Assembly (NCBI GenBank): GCA_003520285.1
Contig: DOVB01000133.1
Span: 1 to 7,739, forward strand
Direction: 5' to 3'
DNA: 7,739 nt
Source: Halieaceae bacterium
GTDB taxonomy: Bacteria; Pseudomonadota; Gammaproteobacteria; Pseudomonadales; Halieaceae
The notes below the pieces were generated by a model. The model was given only the letters and a program-made list of their open reading frames with translations. It had not been told where the DNA came from and did not search any database. The first letter of the stretch is position 1. Every line of letters starts with the position of its first letter. Position numbers and translations under genes: made by a program. Positions 1 to 7,189 of the stretch are shown piece after piece.

Positions 1-141
1 CATACGCTGTCAGTCAATGAAGAGATGTGCAGACGTTATCAGAAGCGTGGTCTTCTGCCCAGTGGTGTCCGAATCGTTTTACATCTTTTGCCAGCGCGGT
101 GTTGGGAGTAGACTCGGAGTGGAAAATAAGGAGAAAACGAT
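1..141. other. Upstream segment with no assignable gene; leader of the first ligase
   Basis: No gene can be assigned here. One forward frame is open from the window edge to a TAG at 109-111 and could be the last 36 codons of a gene starting outside the window, but the peptide carries no motif I recognise. A minus-strand ATG lies at 3-1 without a convincing ribosome binding site, so a divergent gene to the left is possible but unsupported. The only clear signal is the ribosome binding site TAAGGAG at 127-133, 8 nt before the ATG at 142. I found no convincing sigma-70 promoter. Confidence 0.5.
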
Positions 142-1704
142 ATGCCCCATATTTCAATAACAGCGGCTACAACGCCTCACAAGGCAGCCATTATCATGGC
201 GTCAACGGGCGCGATTACGACCTATGAAGAGCTCGATCGGCACTCTAATCAGGTCGCGCAGGCATTGCGTACACTGGGCGTGCACGCGGGAGATCACATT
301 GCCCTGATGATGGAAAATAGCGCGCATTTTCTTGAGATTTGTTGGGGAGCCTATCGGAGCGGCGTCATATTCACGCCCATTAGCACCCATTTGAAAGCCG
401 ATGAAATAGCGTACATCCTCGATAACAGTGAGGCAAAAGTCCTGATCCTCGGCCATAGTTTGGCGGCAGTGGCAGAAGGTTTGCCCTCGGAGCGGATGGG
501 TCAGCTCCGACGTTACATGGTTGATGGTATCGCGGAGGGCTATGCATCGTGGGAAGAACTGATTTATCAGATGCCCGACACCGCGATTGATGATCAGCAG
601 AAAGGTTCTGCAATGCTTTACTCCTCGGGGACTACGGGCAAGCCTAAGGGCATACTGACCACGCCCGCCGATACCGCATTTGATTCGCCACACGCTCTGA
701 GCCCCACATTTGGCGCCGCCTTTGGTTTCGGAGAAGAAACGGTGTATCTGAGTCCCGCACCCCTGTATCACGCGGCACCCTTGCACTATTGCATGATGAC
801 CCACGATCTCGCTGGAACCGTGGTGGTGATGGAAAAATTCGAGACCCAGGCCTCTCTGGCAGCAATCGAAGCCTACCGAGTGACACATAGCCAGTGGGTA
901 CCGATCATGTTCGTTCGTATGCTCAAACTCCCGCCCGAGGTGAGAGCGCGCTACGACCTCTCGTCACACCGATTTGCAGTGCATGCTGCAGCACCCTGTC
1001 CCATTGAAGTAAAAGAGCAAATGATCGAGTGGTGGGGCCCTATTATTTATGAGTATTACGCTGCCAGTGAGAGTATCGGCGCGACGCTGATATCCTCACC
1101 ACAATGGCTGAGTCACAAAGGTTCGGTGGGTTTGCCGATTGTAGGCAAGATTCGGATTCTGGATGATGACGGTGTCGAGTGTGCTACTGGAGACGTAGGT
1201 ACAGTTTATTTTGAGGCCACGGGCCAGTTGGGCTCGATGTTCGAGTATTACAAGGAACCCGAGAAAACAGCCGAGGCGTATTTATCGAATAATTTAGCGA
1301 CAACGGGTGATGTCGGTTATGTCGATGCCGAAGGCTATTTGTATCTGACTGACCGGAAGCATTTCACGATCATCTCAGGTGGCGTCAATATCTATCCACA
1401 AGAGATTGAAAACCTTCTGATTAATCATCCCGCCATTGCCGACGTAGCAGTATTTGGAATTCCGTGCGACGAGTTTGGGGAACGTGTTCATGCCGTTGTC
1501 GAACCGCAAAATTGGGTCGATGCCACCGATGAGGTGGCGATTGAACTGGTCGAATGGCTCAGGGAACGGGTCTCTAATATCAAAGTGCCCAGAACGATCG
1601 ATTTTATGCAGAAGCTGCCGCGAATGGATAATGGTAAGCTTTACAAACGGCACCTAGTCGATGCCTACAAAACAGCAGCCAGAGACGAATCACGAGCAGA
1701 TTAG
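142..1704 (+). CDS. Acyl-CoA synthetase (AMP-forming, ANL superfamily)
   Basis: This 520-residue protein should activate a carboxylic acid with ATP to an acyl-adenylate and then transfer the acyl group to coenzyme A in the cytoplasm. All core adenylate-forming motifs are visible: the phosphate-binding loop YSSGTTGKPKG at residues 160-170, an A5-type motif YYAASE at 305-310 (replacing the more usual YGxTE), TGD at 388-390, the hinge region DRKHFTIISGG at 404-414 followed by NIYPQEIE, and the C-terminal PRMDNGKLYKR with catalytic Lys499. Length is normal for the family. The start is supported by TAAGGAG 8 nt upstream and by an N-terminus that begins where this family usually begins. The next gene follows after 11 nt, so the two are probably co-transcribed. 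The YYAASE form resembles FadD4-like and bile-acid/steroid-type ligases, but the substrate is not determined; fatty, aromatic or steroid acids all remain possible. Confidence 0.93.
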   Translation: MPHISITAATTPHKAAIIMASTGAITTYEELDRHSNQVAQALRTLGVHAGDHIALMMENSAHFLEICWGAYRSGVIFTPISTHLKADEIAYILDNSEAKVLILGHSLAAVAEGLPSERMGQLRRYMVDGIAEGYASWEELIYQMPDTAIDDQQKGSAMLYSSGTTGKPKGILTTPADTAFDSPHALSPTFGAAFGFGEETVYLSPAPLYHAAPLHYCMMTHDLAGTVVVMEKFETQASLAAIEAYRVTHSQWVPIMFVRMLKLPPEVRARYDLSSHRFAVHAAAPCPIEVKEQMIEWWGPIIYEYYAASESIGATLISSPQWLSHKGSVGLPIVGKIRILDDDGVECATGDVGTVYFEATGQLGSMFEYYKEPEKTAEAYLSNNLATTGDVGYVDAEGYLYLTDRKHFTIISGGVNIYPQEIENLLINHPAIADVAVFGIPCDEFGERVHAVVEPQNWVDATDEVAIELVEWLRERVSNIKVPRTIDFMQKLPRMDNGKLYKRHLVDAYKTAARDESRAD

Positions 1705-1715
1705 AGGTAAAATCT

Positions 1716-3233
1716 ATGTCGCGCAAATCCGAATTGAGACGATTAACAGCCGAATTAGAGACTGCTGATTCTTACGAGGTTTGGCGGCAAGCTGCATCTC
1801 AACACGATGAGCTCAGTGGCGCGCTTCGCTGGCGACAAAGGGACCAGTCCAGCTCCTACGACTACGCACAAATTCGCCTGCGGCTCGACCGTTTGCGGGA
1901 GCTGCGAGTGAAACGTGATTATCAGGGTTTACTCTTTACCCTCAATGAGGGTATCCATGGCAACATGGGTGGCATGGGCCGGAATACACTCTATCAGCGC
2001 TCTAAAATAGGCACCAAAACACTGATCGAGCAGTATATCGACGAGATCAGTGAGTCGCTCACGACACTCGCCGAACTCGATAACTCGGTGATTACGATAG
2101 AGCAAAAACTCGACTTCTTCTATCGCGCCAATATCTGCTACGGTCGCTCTGCGCTCATGTTAAGTGGTGGTGGTGTGTTAGGTTTTTACCACATGGGGGT
2201 GGTCAAAACACTCCTCGAGCAGCAGATTTTGCCTCGAGTTATTTCCGGTTCTAGTGCCGGCTCATTGGTCGCAGGGGTTATTGGCACGCATCGTGACGAT
2301 GCCTTACAACAATTTTATGATCCCAATCTTATGCGTTCAGAGGCAGAGCGAGAGGCGGGGGTGTTCGCTAGATTGTTCGGTGGAACGGGTAGTATCGAAG
2401 TGGTCGAGCTGCGAGAAATTATCGCACGATTAATTCCCGATCTGACGTTCCAAGAAGCTTATGAGCTCACCGGCCGCCAGATCAGTATCACGGTAGCACC
2501 CGCTGAGCCCCATCAGCGTTCACGATTACTCAATGCGATTACCTCTCCCAATATATTCGTACGATCAGCTGTCGAGGCCTCCTGCGCTGTGCCCGGGGTA
2601 TTCCCTCCGGTGATGCTAATGGCAAAAAATATGCATGGCGAGGCGCAACCTTACCTCCCGTCTCGGCGCTGGGTCGATGGCTCAATTGCGGATGACTTGC
2701 CTGCGAAACGCCTGTCTCGACTGTATAGCACTAATCATTTTATCGTCAGTATGATCAATCCCTTAGTGACGCCATTTTTGAAGTTGCGCGGGCCAGAGAA
2801 TCGCTCGCGCCTGCGGAAAGCCTTCGGAGAACTCGGCATCGGGATGTCGCGTGAAGTCTTGAATTTTTACCGCGGAATCGTTCAGAAAGAAGGCGATCGT
2901 TGGCCTCGTTTGAATCTTTTAGTGAATGGTGTGCACAGCTTGATCGATCAAGACTATAGTGGCGACGTCAATATTGTGCCTCGCTTTCAATGGCGCAGTC
3001 CGTCAAAGTTATTGTCGCATTTGTCCGAGCAGGAGTTGCTCGATCTCATGAAGGCGGGAGAGATGGCGACGTATCCGCACGTGGATACTATTCGGATATG
3101 TACCCAGATATCACGGCGGATGGAACTCATTCTAGAGCGCTTTGAAAGTGGCGATCTGCAACCCAAGTTGGTGGCTCCACGACCGAAGAGCGCGCGACGC
3201 CGGCCCGCTCCTAAAGTCGTGCGCGCGGCTTAG
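1716..3233 (+). CDS. Patatin-like phospholipase/triacylglycerol lipase with DUF3336 domain
   Basis: A 505-residue serine acylhydrolase expected to cut ester bonds in acylglycerols or phospholipids. The N-terminal part (roughly residues 10-140) matches the DUF3336 pattern, including LLFTLNEGIHGNMGGMG at 72-88 and GTKTLIEQYIDE at 99-110. This domain precedes patatin in plant SDP1 and yeast Tgl3/4/5 storage-lipid lipases. The patatin domain follows: oxyanion loop GGGVLG at 151-156, nucleophile elbow GSSAG at 178-182 (Ser180), and the catalytic Asp321 in WVDGSI. No signal peptide or membrane segment is apparent, so it likely acts in the cytoplasm, on membranes or on lipid droplets. The C-terminal tail (about 489-505) is rich in Arg, Lys and Pro. 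Its ribosome binding site (GAGGT at 1704-1708) overlaps the ligase stop region, which suggests translational coupling. Preference for triacylglycerol over phospholipid is inferred from the domain pairing and not proven. Confidence 0.92.
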   Translation: MSRKSELRRLTAELETADSYEVWRQAASQHDELSGALRWRQRDQSSSYDYAQIRLRLDRLRELRVKRDYQGLLFTLNEGIHGNMGGMGRNTLYQRSKIGTKTLIEQYIDEISESLTTLAELDNSVITIEQKLDFFYRANICYGRSALMLSGGGVLGFYHMGVVKTLLEQQILPRVISGSSAGSLVAGVIGTHRDDALQQFYDPNLMRSEAEREAGVFARLFGGTGSIEVVELREIIARLIPDLTFQEAYELTGRQISITVAPAEPHQRSRLLNAITSPNIFVRSAVEASCAVPGVFPPVMLMAKNMHGEAQPYLPSRRWVDGSIADDLPAKRLSRLYSTNHFIVSMINPLVTPFLKLRGPENRSRLRKAFGELGIGMSREVLNFYRGIVQKEGDRWPRLNLLVNGVHSLIDQDYSGDVNIVPRFQWRSPSKLLSHLSEQELLDLMKAGEMATYPHVDTIRICTQISRRMELILERFESGDLQPKLVAPRPKSARRRPAPKVVRAA

Positions 3234-3234
3234 G

Positions 3235-4254
3235 TCAGGGGATCAGATTAACCGCCATGGCGGCGAGAGGGTAGACCAATTCGCCACGAGTGTCGGCTTC
3301 ATCGCTTGATGCGGTGCCGATCTGAGCGCGTTTTCGAATGCCTTGTACGATGGCTGCAAGCCGGAACAGAGAAAATATCAGGTAGAAGTTCCAGTGCTCG
3401 ATCTCGGTTCTGCCAGTGCGTTTACAGTACTGCGCGATATATTCCTCATTGCTAGGGATGCCCCACTCGGCCCGGTTGATATCACTGAGTCCTCGCATAC
3501 TGCCCTGTGATGGAAGCATCCATGCCATACACTGGTTGGCAAGATCGGCAAGGGGATGTCCCAGCGTCGATAATTCCCAGTCCAGTAGCGCGATGACTCG
3601 TGGCTCAGTCGAATGGAACATCATGTTATCAAGGCGGTAGTCGCCGTGTACTAACGAGACGCAACCATCGTCTGGTGGCATATTGGCCGCCAAGTAGCGC
3701 ATCAGAGTCTCCATGTCAGGAATAGAGTCGATCTCTGACGCTCGGTATTGTTTACTCCACCGAGTCACTTGGCGCTCGAAATAATTGCCCGGCCGACCGT
3801 AGTCCGATAAACCGACTGCCTCTACGTCAACGTTATGCAGAGCGGCGAGTGTGGCGTTCATCGCATCGTAAATAGCGGCTCGCTCACTTGCGCTTTGTAC
3901 TTCTGGCAAAATGGGATCCCACAGGATTCGACCTTCCATGTATTCCATAACGTAGAACATAGACCCAATGACGCTATCTTCTTCACATAGCACATAAGTT
4001 TTTGGTACCGGCACCTCGGTATTCTGGAGCGCCGTGATCACTCGAAACTCTCGGTCTACGGCATGGGCAGACGCAAGCAGCTCGCCTTGGGGTTTGCGAC
4101 GCAGAACATAGTCAACGCCATTACTGGTCAACTTAAACGTTGGATTCGATTGGCCGCCCGCAAATTTCTCGGCCGATAGATCTGACCCGATACCCTCAAT
4201 ATGCTGTGCAAGATAGTTCGCTAAACGCTCGGTGTTGATGTCTTGATGTCCCAT
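3235..4254 (-). CDS. Phosphotransferase family protein (APH fold, ACAD10/11 N-terminal-like)
   Basis: A 339-residue small-molecule kinase of the aminoglycoside-phosphotransferase fold, in the subgroup that resembles the N-terminal domain of ACAD10/ACAD11. Seen in the sequence: glycine-rich loop GGQSNPTF at 33-40, VLRRKP at 50-55 followed by AHAVDREFRV, the catalytic loop HGDYRLDN at 203-210 (Asp205, Asn210), and the metal-binding LDWE at 224-227 (Asp225). The hallmark loops are intact, so it should be active. In Pseudomonas putida a relative, LvaA, phosphorylates 4-hydroxyvaleryl-CoA during levulinate catabolism, and ACAD10/11 act on 4-hydroxy acids. A role on a hydroxyacyl-CoA is therefore plausible here but inferred; antibiotic resistance is unlikely. 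AAGGA on the minus strand (4261-4265) sits 6 nt before the ATG. It reads away from the second ligase and ends 1 nt from the lipase stop codon. No gene for an LvaB-like small partner is visible in the window. Confidence 0.9.
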   Translation of the reverse strand: MGHQDINTERLANYLAQHIEGIGSDLSAEKFAGGQSNPTFKLTSNGVDYVLRRKPQGELLASAHAVDREFRVITALQNTEVPVPKTYVLCEEDSVIGSMFYVMEYMEGRILWDPILPEVQSASERAAIYDAMNATLAALHNVDVEAVGLSDYGRPGNYFERQVTRWSKQYRASEIDSIPDMETLMRYLAANMPPDDGCVSLVHGDYRLDNMMFHSTEPRVIALLDWELSTLGHPLADLANQCMAWMLPSQGSMRGLSDINRAEWGIPSNEEYIAQYCKRTGRTEIEHWNFYLIFSLFRLAAIVQGIRKRAQIGTASSDEADTRGELVYPLAAMAVNLIP

Positions 4255-4287
4255 ATCGGATCCTTGATAGTCACGATTTTGGTCCGA

Positions 4288-4318
4288 AGTTTAGCACCGT
4301 CTGACAGGCAAAAGTAAA
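4288..4318 (-). promoter_or_regulatory. Possible sigma-70 promoter for the kinase gene
   Basis: Read on the minus strand, TTTACT (4318-4313) lies 19 nt before TAAACT (4293-4288), and the latter is preceded by TGC, giving an extended -10 shape. The wide spacer is unfavourable for the -35 box, so the extended -10 would carry most of the recognition. It sits about 35 nt upstream of the kinase start codon. This is pattern matching only. Confidence 0.22.
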
Positions 4319-4347
4319 GTGTTCGGGCCGATTCTTTTCGATTGGCA

Positions 4348-4376
4348 TTGCACGCGCTATCCTCCAAAGCTATCCT
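4348..4376 (+). promoter_or_regulatory. Possible sigma-70 promoter for the second ligase gene
   Basis: TTGCAC (4348-4353) and TATCCT (4371-4376) are separated by exactly 17 nt. Each box matches the consensus only in part (three and four of six bases). The -10 box falls inside the second copy of the GCTATCCTC repeat and the first copy lies in the spacer, so a protein bound to the repeats would overlap this promoter. Weak by sequence alone. Confidence 0.22.
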
Positions 4377-4377
4377 C
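4356..4377 (+). repeat. Perfect 9-bp direct repeat GCTATCCTC, 13-bp period
   Basis: GCTATCCTC occurs at 4356-4364 and again at 4369-4377, separated by CAAA. The pair lies 14 nt before the ribosome binding site of the second ligase and 27 nt before its start codon. It could be a regulator-binding site or a local duplication; the 13-bp period is neither one nor two full helical turns, so both copies would not face the same side of the helix. Confidence 0.6.
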
Positions 4378-4390
4378 TTCGAAAATAATG

Positions 4391-4397
4391 AAAGGAG
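4391..4397 (+). promoter_or_regulatory. Strong ribosome binding site fixing the GTG start of the second ligase
   Basis: AAAGGAG lies 6 nt before GTG at 4404-4406. It decides the start, because the nearby ATG at 4388-4390 is out of frame and upstream of this site. Confidence 0.8.
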
Positions 4398-4403
4398 TCT
4401 GTC

Positions 4404-6095
4404 GTGTTTGATACCTTAGCTGTAGTGTGGGATGAGTGGACTGGTCCGGGCGGGCCGTTTGAGATAACGCGACGCGTTATTCATGGTGTCGAACAAAGAG
4501 ATTATAAAGCGGCACCTCCTAATTTGCGGGCTTTTTGGCAATCTACCGAGGGCCATGGCGCAAGAGACTATTTGGTGTATCAAGGTGAGCGCATCAGCTA
4601 CGCGCAGGCACATGAGCAGACTCGATCAATCGCTCAGTTTTTAGCACAGAATGGCGTTAAGTCAGGTGACCGGATTGCAATTGCGATGCGCAATTATCCA
4701 GAATGGATGCTGATTTACTGGGCTGCTGTGTCGATGGGCGCGAGTGTTGTCGGCATGAATGCGTGGTGGGTCGAAGAAGAAATGGCGTATGCCTTAGAGG
4801 ACGCGAAGCCCACAGTACTCTTTCTTGACCAGGAGCGTCTGGCCCGGTTTCAAGCTATTGCTGATCGATTCGAAGAAGTCACTTTGGTGGGAGTGCGTCT
4901 GCCAGTGGATCAGGCGGGTGTGGTCCCTTTCGAGGAAGTGCTGCAGTGTGACTCAGTTTGGCCCGACGCAGAGATCGAACCAGATCAAGACGCCTGTATT
5001 TTCTATACTTCCGGTACCACAGGTAAACCCAAAGGCGCTCAGCTGACACACCGAAGCTGTATTGCTAACGTGCTCAACTTGGTTTTCATGACCGGTGTTC
5101 AGGCAGAGGGGCTTCGTCGCCTGGCGGGTGCTGAATCGGGCGCTGCGGCATCGCCGCCGGTGGCTTTGGTCGCGACTCCCTTGTTTCACGTGACAGCCAA
5201 TAATTGTGTGGCCTATCTCGCCACCCTGGCGGGCGGTACATTGGTTCACATGTACAAGTGGGATGTCGTCGAGGCGATGCAGCTGATTGAGCGAGAGAAA
5301 GTGACCGCTTTGAGCGCTGTGCCGATGATGTCACGCGAGATTATCCTGCATCCAGACTTTCACAATTATGATCTGAGCAGTTTGCAGTCGATGGGTGGTG
5401 GCGGGGCGGCCCTGCAGCCCGATCTGGTTCACAAGATTGACCAAGAGATGGCGTCAGCAAAGCCGAATACGGGTTATGGAATGACAGAGACGTCGGGGAT
5501 CATCAGTTCTCTCGGTGCCGAATTTTTTGTGAATAAACCAGCGAGCTGTGGTCGTGCTGTCCCCACGCTTGAGGCTCAGTGCGTCAATGCCGACGGTCAG
5601 CCCCTCGGTGTCGGTGAGATCGGGGAGCTTTGGGTTCGGGGTTCAAATGTGATTAAGGGGTACTTAAATCGCCCCGAGGCCACCGCAGAGTCGCTGACCG
5701 ACGGATGGTTGCACACTGGAGACGTGGCTTATATCGATGAGGACGGCTGTATCTTTTTAGTTGATCGAGCCAAAGACATGGTAATTCGTGGGGGTGAGAA
5801 CGTTTACTGCGCGGAAGTCGAGAATGCAGTTTTCTCTCATGATGCCGTCGCTGAATGTGCAGTGTTCTCGGTTCCAGATGATCGACTGGGAGAAGAGGTG
5901 GGCGCTGCGGTGTATCTGCGCCCCGGCAAAAGTGTGAGCGCCGATGCTCTGAGAGACCACGTAAAACAGCAACTGGCTGCTTTTAAGGCACCTAAATATA
6001 TCTGGTTTGTACAGGATCCTTTGCCGCGTAATGCCAACGGTAAGTTTGTAAAACGCACTTTGCAGGACACACTGGCTGTCGCTAACGCGCAGTAG
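4404..6095 (+). CDS. Class I adenylate-forming acyl-CoA ligase (FadD-like)
   Basis: A 563-residue AMP-forming ligase expected to convert a free acid, ATP and CoA to acyl-CoA, AMP and pyrophosphate. The motifs are closer to classical FadD-type enzymes than those of the first ligase: YTSGTTGKPKG at residues 201-211, GYGMTET at 357-363, HTGD at 437-440, DRAKDMVIRGGENVYCAEVE at 454-473, and the C-terminal PRNANGKFVKR with catalytic Lys547. About 50 residues precede the usual core, and there is an Ala/Gly-rich stretch around 238-252 after the phosphate-binding loop. Translation starts at GTG behind a strong ribosome binding site. The gene faces away from the kinase and ends 2 nt from the stop of the AraC regulator. 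It differs clearly from the first ligase, so a different substrate or chain length is likely. The substrate cannot be named; medium or long chain fatty acids and steroid-derived acids are candidates. Confidence 0.93.
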   Translation: MFDTLAVVWDEWTGPGGPFEITRRVIHGVEQRDYKAAPPNLRAFWQSTEGHGARDYLVYQGERISYAQAHEQTRSIAQFLAQNGVKSGDRIAIAMRNYPEWMLIYWAAVSMGASVVGMNAWWVEEEMAYALEDAKPTVLFLDQERLARFQAIADRFEEVTLVGVRLPVDQAGVVPFEEVLQCDSVWPDAEIEPDQDACIFYTSGTTGKPKGAQLTHRSCIANVLNLVFMTGVQAEGLRRLAGAESGAAASPPVALVATPLFHVTANNCVAYLATLAGGTLVHMYKWDVVEAMQLIEREKVTALSAVPMMSREIILHPDFHNYDLSSLQSMGGGGAALQPDLVHKIDQEMASAKPNTGYGMTETSGIISSLGAEFFVNKPASCGRAVPTLEAQCVNADGQPLGVGEIGELWVRGSNVIKGYLNRPEATAESLTDGWLHTGDVAYIDEDGCIFLVDRAKDMVIRGGENVYCAEVENAVFSHDAVAECAVFSVPDDRLGEEVGAAVYLRPGKSVSADALRDHVKQQLAAFKAPKYIWFVQDPLPRNANGKFVKRTLQDTLAVANAQ

Positions 6096-6097
6096 CG

Positions 6098-7099
6098 TCA
6101 GAGGCCCTTGCGATACGTATAGGGCGTGACGCCGGTCCAGGTTTTAAAGGCTCGGATGAACGCGCTCGACTCAGAAAACCCTGTGCGATAGGCGATTTCT
6201 TCGATGGATAAGCCCTGCTTGCCGAGCAGGTGGAGGGCGAAATCACGACGCATGAAGGCTCGTATCTCGCTGAATGAGGTGCCTTCTGCGTCGAGGCGCC
6301 GGCGCAGTGTTTGAGGATGAATCTCTAGCTCATCGGCCACTGCATTGAGTTCCTGCGGTGCGTTAATTTGTCGCCGGAGAATTGTGTAAACGCGACCAGC
6401 CCAGCCACTGGCCGTGTGACTTTGGGTGAGCATCATCAGCATAGGGTGGCGCAGATAGTGTCGCAGTGAAAGCTCATTTTGTTCAATGCCACCCATCAAA
6501 GAGCGCCGGTTCAGCCTAAGTTCTGCTTGGTCGGAAAAGCGAACAGGTGCGCCCAAAAACATTCGGTGATAGTCCTGTTGTGAAAATCGCTGTGGCGCAT
6601 TCAGGGTGGCACTGTGAATTGGGACGAAGGCATTTCCCAGCCAGCTCAAATAACGGTGACAGTGAAAGAGCAATGAATGCGCAAGGTACTCACTGTTCAT
6701 CTGAGACAGGGTTTCAGAGTCAATACTCACTGTGATTTGGCGTTGACTACTGCGGGTGTCGACCCGAAGTTTGAGTCCGAACAGCTGGTAGAAACGGCAG
6801 AATCGTTGCAAGGCTTGCAGTAAAGTCTGCGCCGATAAGGTAGCGTGACACATCATTTCCCACGTACCGAGCGGGAGCGGCTGTAGGTGATATCCAAGGC
6901 TTTCATCGTTCATGGCGACCATGGTGTGTGCTTGCAAGTCAGCAAATCGCTCCATCGAGATTCGCGCATTGGTTTCGAGAAGCAGTCGCGGCGAAATTCG
7001 ATTGGTAATGAGAAGTTGATTGGCATCTATTCCCGCCCGGGCAGTGTTGGCCAGTGTCGCATGAACGAATTCAACGGGTATAGAGAGTTTGCGCTGCAT
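6098..7099 (-). CDS. AraC-family transcriptional regulator with Arabinose_bd-type ligand domain
   Basis: A 333-residue DNA-binding regulator. The first two thirds (roughly residues 20-205) match the Arabinose_bd type sensor region of this AraC subgroup. The C-terminal 90 residues form the double helix-turn-helix: a first helix-turn-helix around ELNAVADELEIHPQTLRRRL (250-269) and a second around SIEEIAYRTGFSESSAFIRA (298-317), ending with the family signature FKTWTGVTPYTYR (318-330). Members of this subgroup often control catabolic genes and respond to a small molecule, but the ligand here is unknown. The minus-strand start at 7099 has a modest GAGG (7108-7111) 8 nt upstream. It is divergent from an acyl-CoA dehydrogenase gene with 131 nt between them, which makes that gene the most likely target; autoregulation is also plausible. 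It is convergent with the second ligase, with 2 nt between stop codons. Confidence 0.93.
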   Translation of the reverse strand: MQRKLSIPVEFVHATLANTARAGIDANQLLITNRISPRLLLETNARISMERFADLQAHTMVAMNDESLGYHLQPLPLGTWEMMCHATLSAQTLLQALQRFCRFYQLFGLKLRVDTRSSQRQITVSIDSETLSQMNSEYLAHSLLFHCHRYLSWLGNAFVPIHSATLNAPQRFSQQDYHRMFLGAPVRFSDQAELRLNRRSLMGGIEQNELSLRHYLRHPMLMMLTQSHTASGWAGRVYTILRRQINAPQELNAVADELEIHPQTLRRRLDAEGTSFSEIRAFMRRDFALHLLGKQGLSIEEIAYRTGFSESSAFIRAFKTWTGVTPYTYRKGL

Positions 7100-7133
7100 G
7101 GTGGTCGCCTCGCGACGTGTTTTTGTTAGATAC

Positions 7134-7162
7134 TGTCAATTTACATGTATTTATGTGTCATT
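7134..7162 (+). promoter_or_regulatory. Candidate AraC-type operator: TGTCAAT and TGTCATT direct repeats
   Basis: TGTCAAT (7134-7140) and TGTCATT (7156-7162) share six of seven bases and are 22 bp apart start to start, about two helical turns, as expected for direct-repeat half-sites bound by an AraC-family dimer. A looser third copy, TTTCATTG (7199-7206), lies a further 43 bp on. Outside the core the half-sites are not well conserved, so this is a candidate only. Confidence 0.4.
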
Positions 7163-7189
7163 GCAGCCACAAGGTGGGTCTCTTATCGT
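7161..7189 (+). promoter_or_regulatory. Possible promoter of the acyl-CoA dehydrogenase gene
   Basis: TTGCAG (7161-7166) and TATCGT (7184-7189) are separated by 17 nt. Matches to the sigma-70 consensus are partial, three and four of six bases. The -35 box touches the second TGTCATT repeat, the position where an AraC-type activator often binds. Start of transcription would be near 7196, giving a leader of about 35 nt. Confidence 0.28.

Larger units (their letters stand above)
4255..4403. promoter_or_regulatory. Divergent intergenic region between the kinase and second ligase genes
   Basis: This 149-nt non-coding stretch must hold the start signals for both divergent genes. It contains ribosome binding sites at both ends, a perfect 9-bp direct repeat near the ligase, and weak promoter-like elements in both directions, described separately. 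No small ORF with a ribosome binding site and no intrinsic terminator was seen. Shared control of kinase and ligase from this region is an inference from the gene arrangement. Confidence 0.6.

Noticed and set aside
9..18. ATTGACTGAC on the minus strand here, also found on the plus strand at 7208-7217 before the dehydrogenase start
   Set aside because: A single shared 10-mer is expected by chance in a window this size, and the gene to the left is not confirmed.
27..227. Forward open frame of 66 codons overlapping the start of the first ligase
   Set aside because: No ribosome binding site, no recognisable motif, and it runs out of frame into the well-supported ligase start.
202..888. Long open frame of 228 codons on the minus strand inside the first ligase gene
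   Set aside because: It lies fully antisense to a gene with all expected ligase motifs, is rich in His, Cys and Arg as antisense frames are, and has no domain I recognise.
3190..3226. GC-rich imperfect hairpin near the lipase stop codon (GCGCGCGAC with GTCGTGCGCGC)
   Set aside because: Two-base bulge, 17-nt loop and no T-tract on either strand; better explained by Arg/Ala codons of the basic tail.
3252..3263. Perfect palindrome CCGCCATGGCGG
   Set aside because: It lies inside the kinase coding sequence near its C-terminus, has only a 4-bp practical stem and no T-tract, and can be explained by codon content.
3235..4254. Aminoglycoside resistance gene
   Set aside because: The fold matches, but VLRRKP, AHAVDREFRV and the fatty-acid gene context place it with ACAD10/11-like metabolic kinases.
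4342..4358. Sigma-54-like element: GG (4344-4345) and GC (4356-4357) 10 nt apart, with TTGGCA at 4342-4347
   Set aside because: The -24 part fits, but the -12 part reads CGCGCT instead of TTGC, so it is a poor match; no sigma-54 activator gene is in the window.
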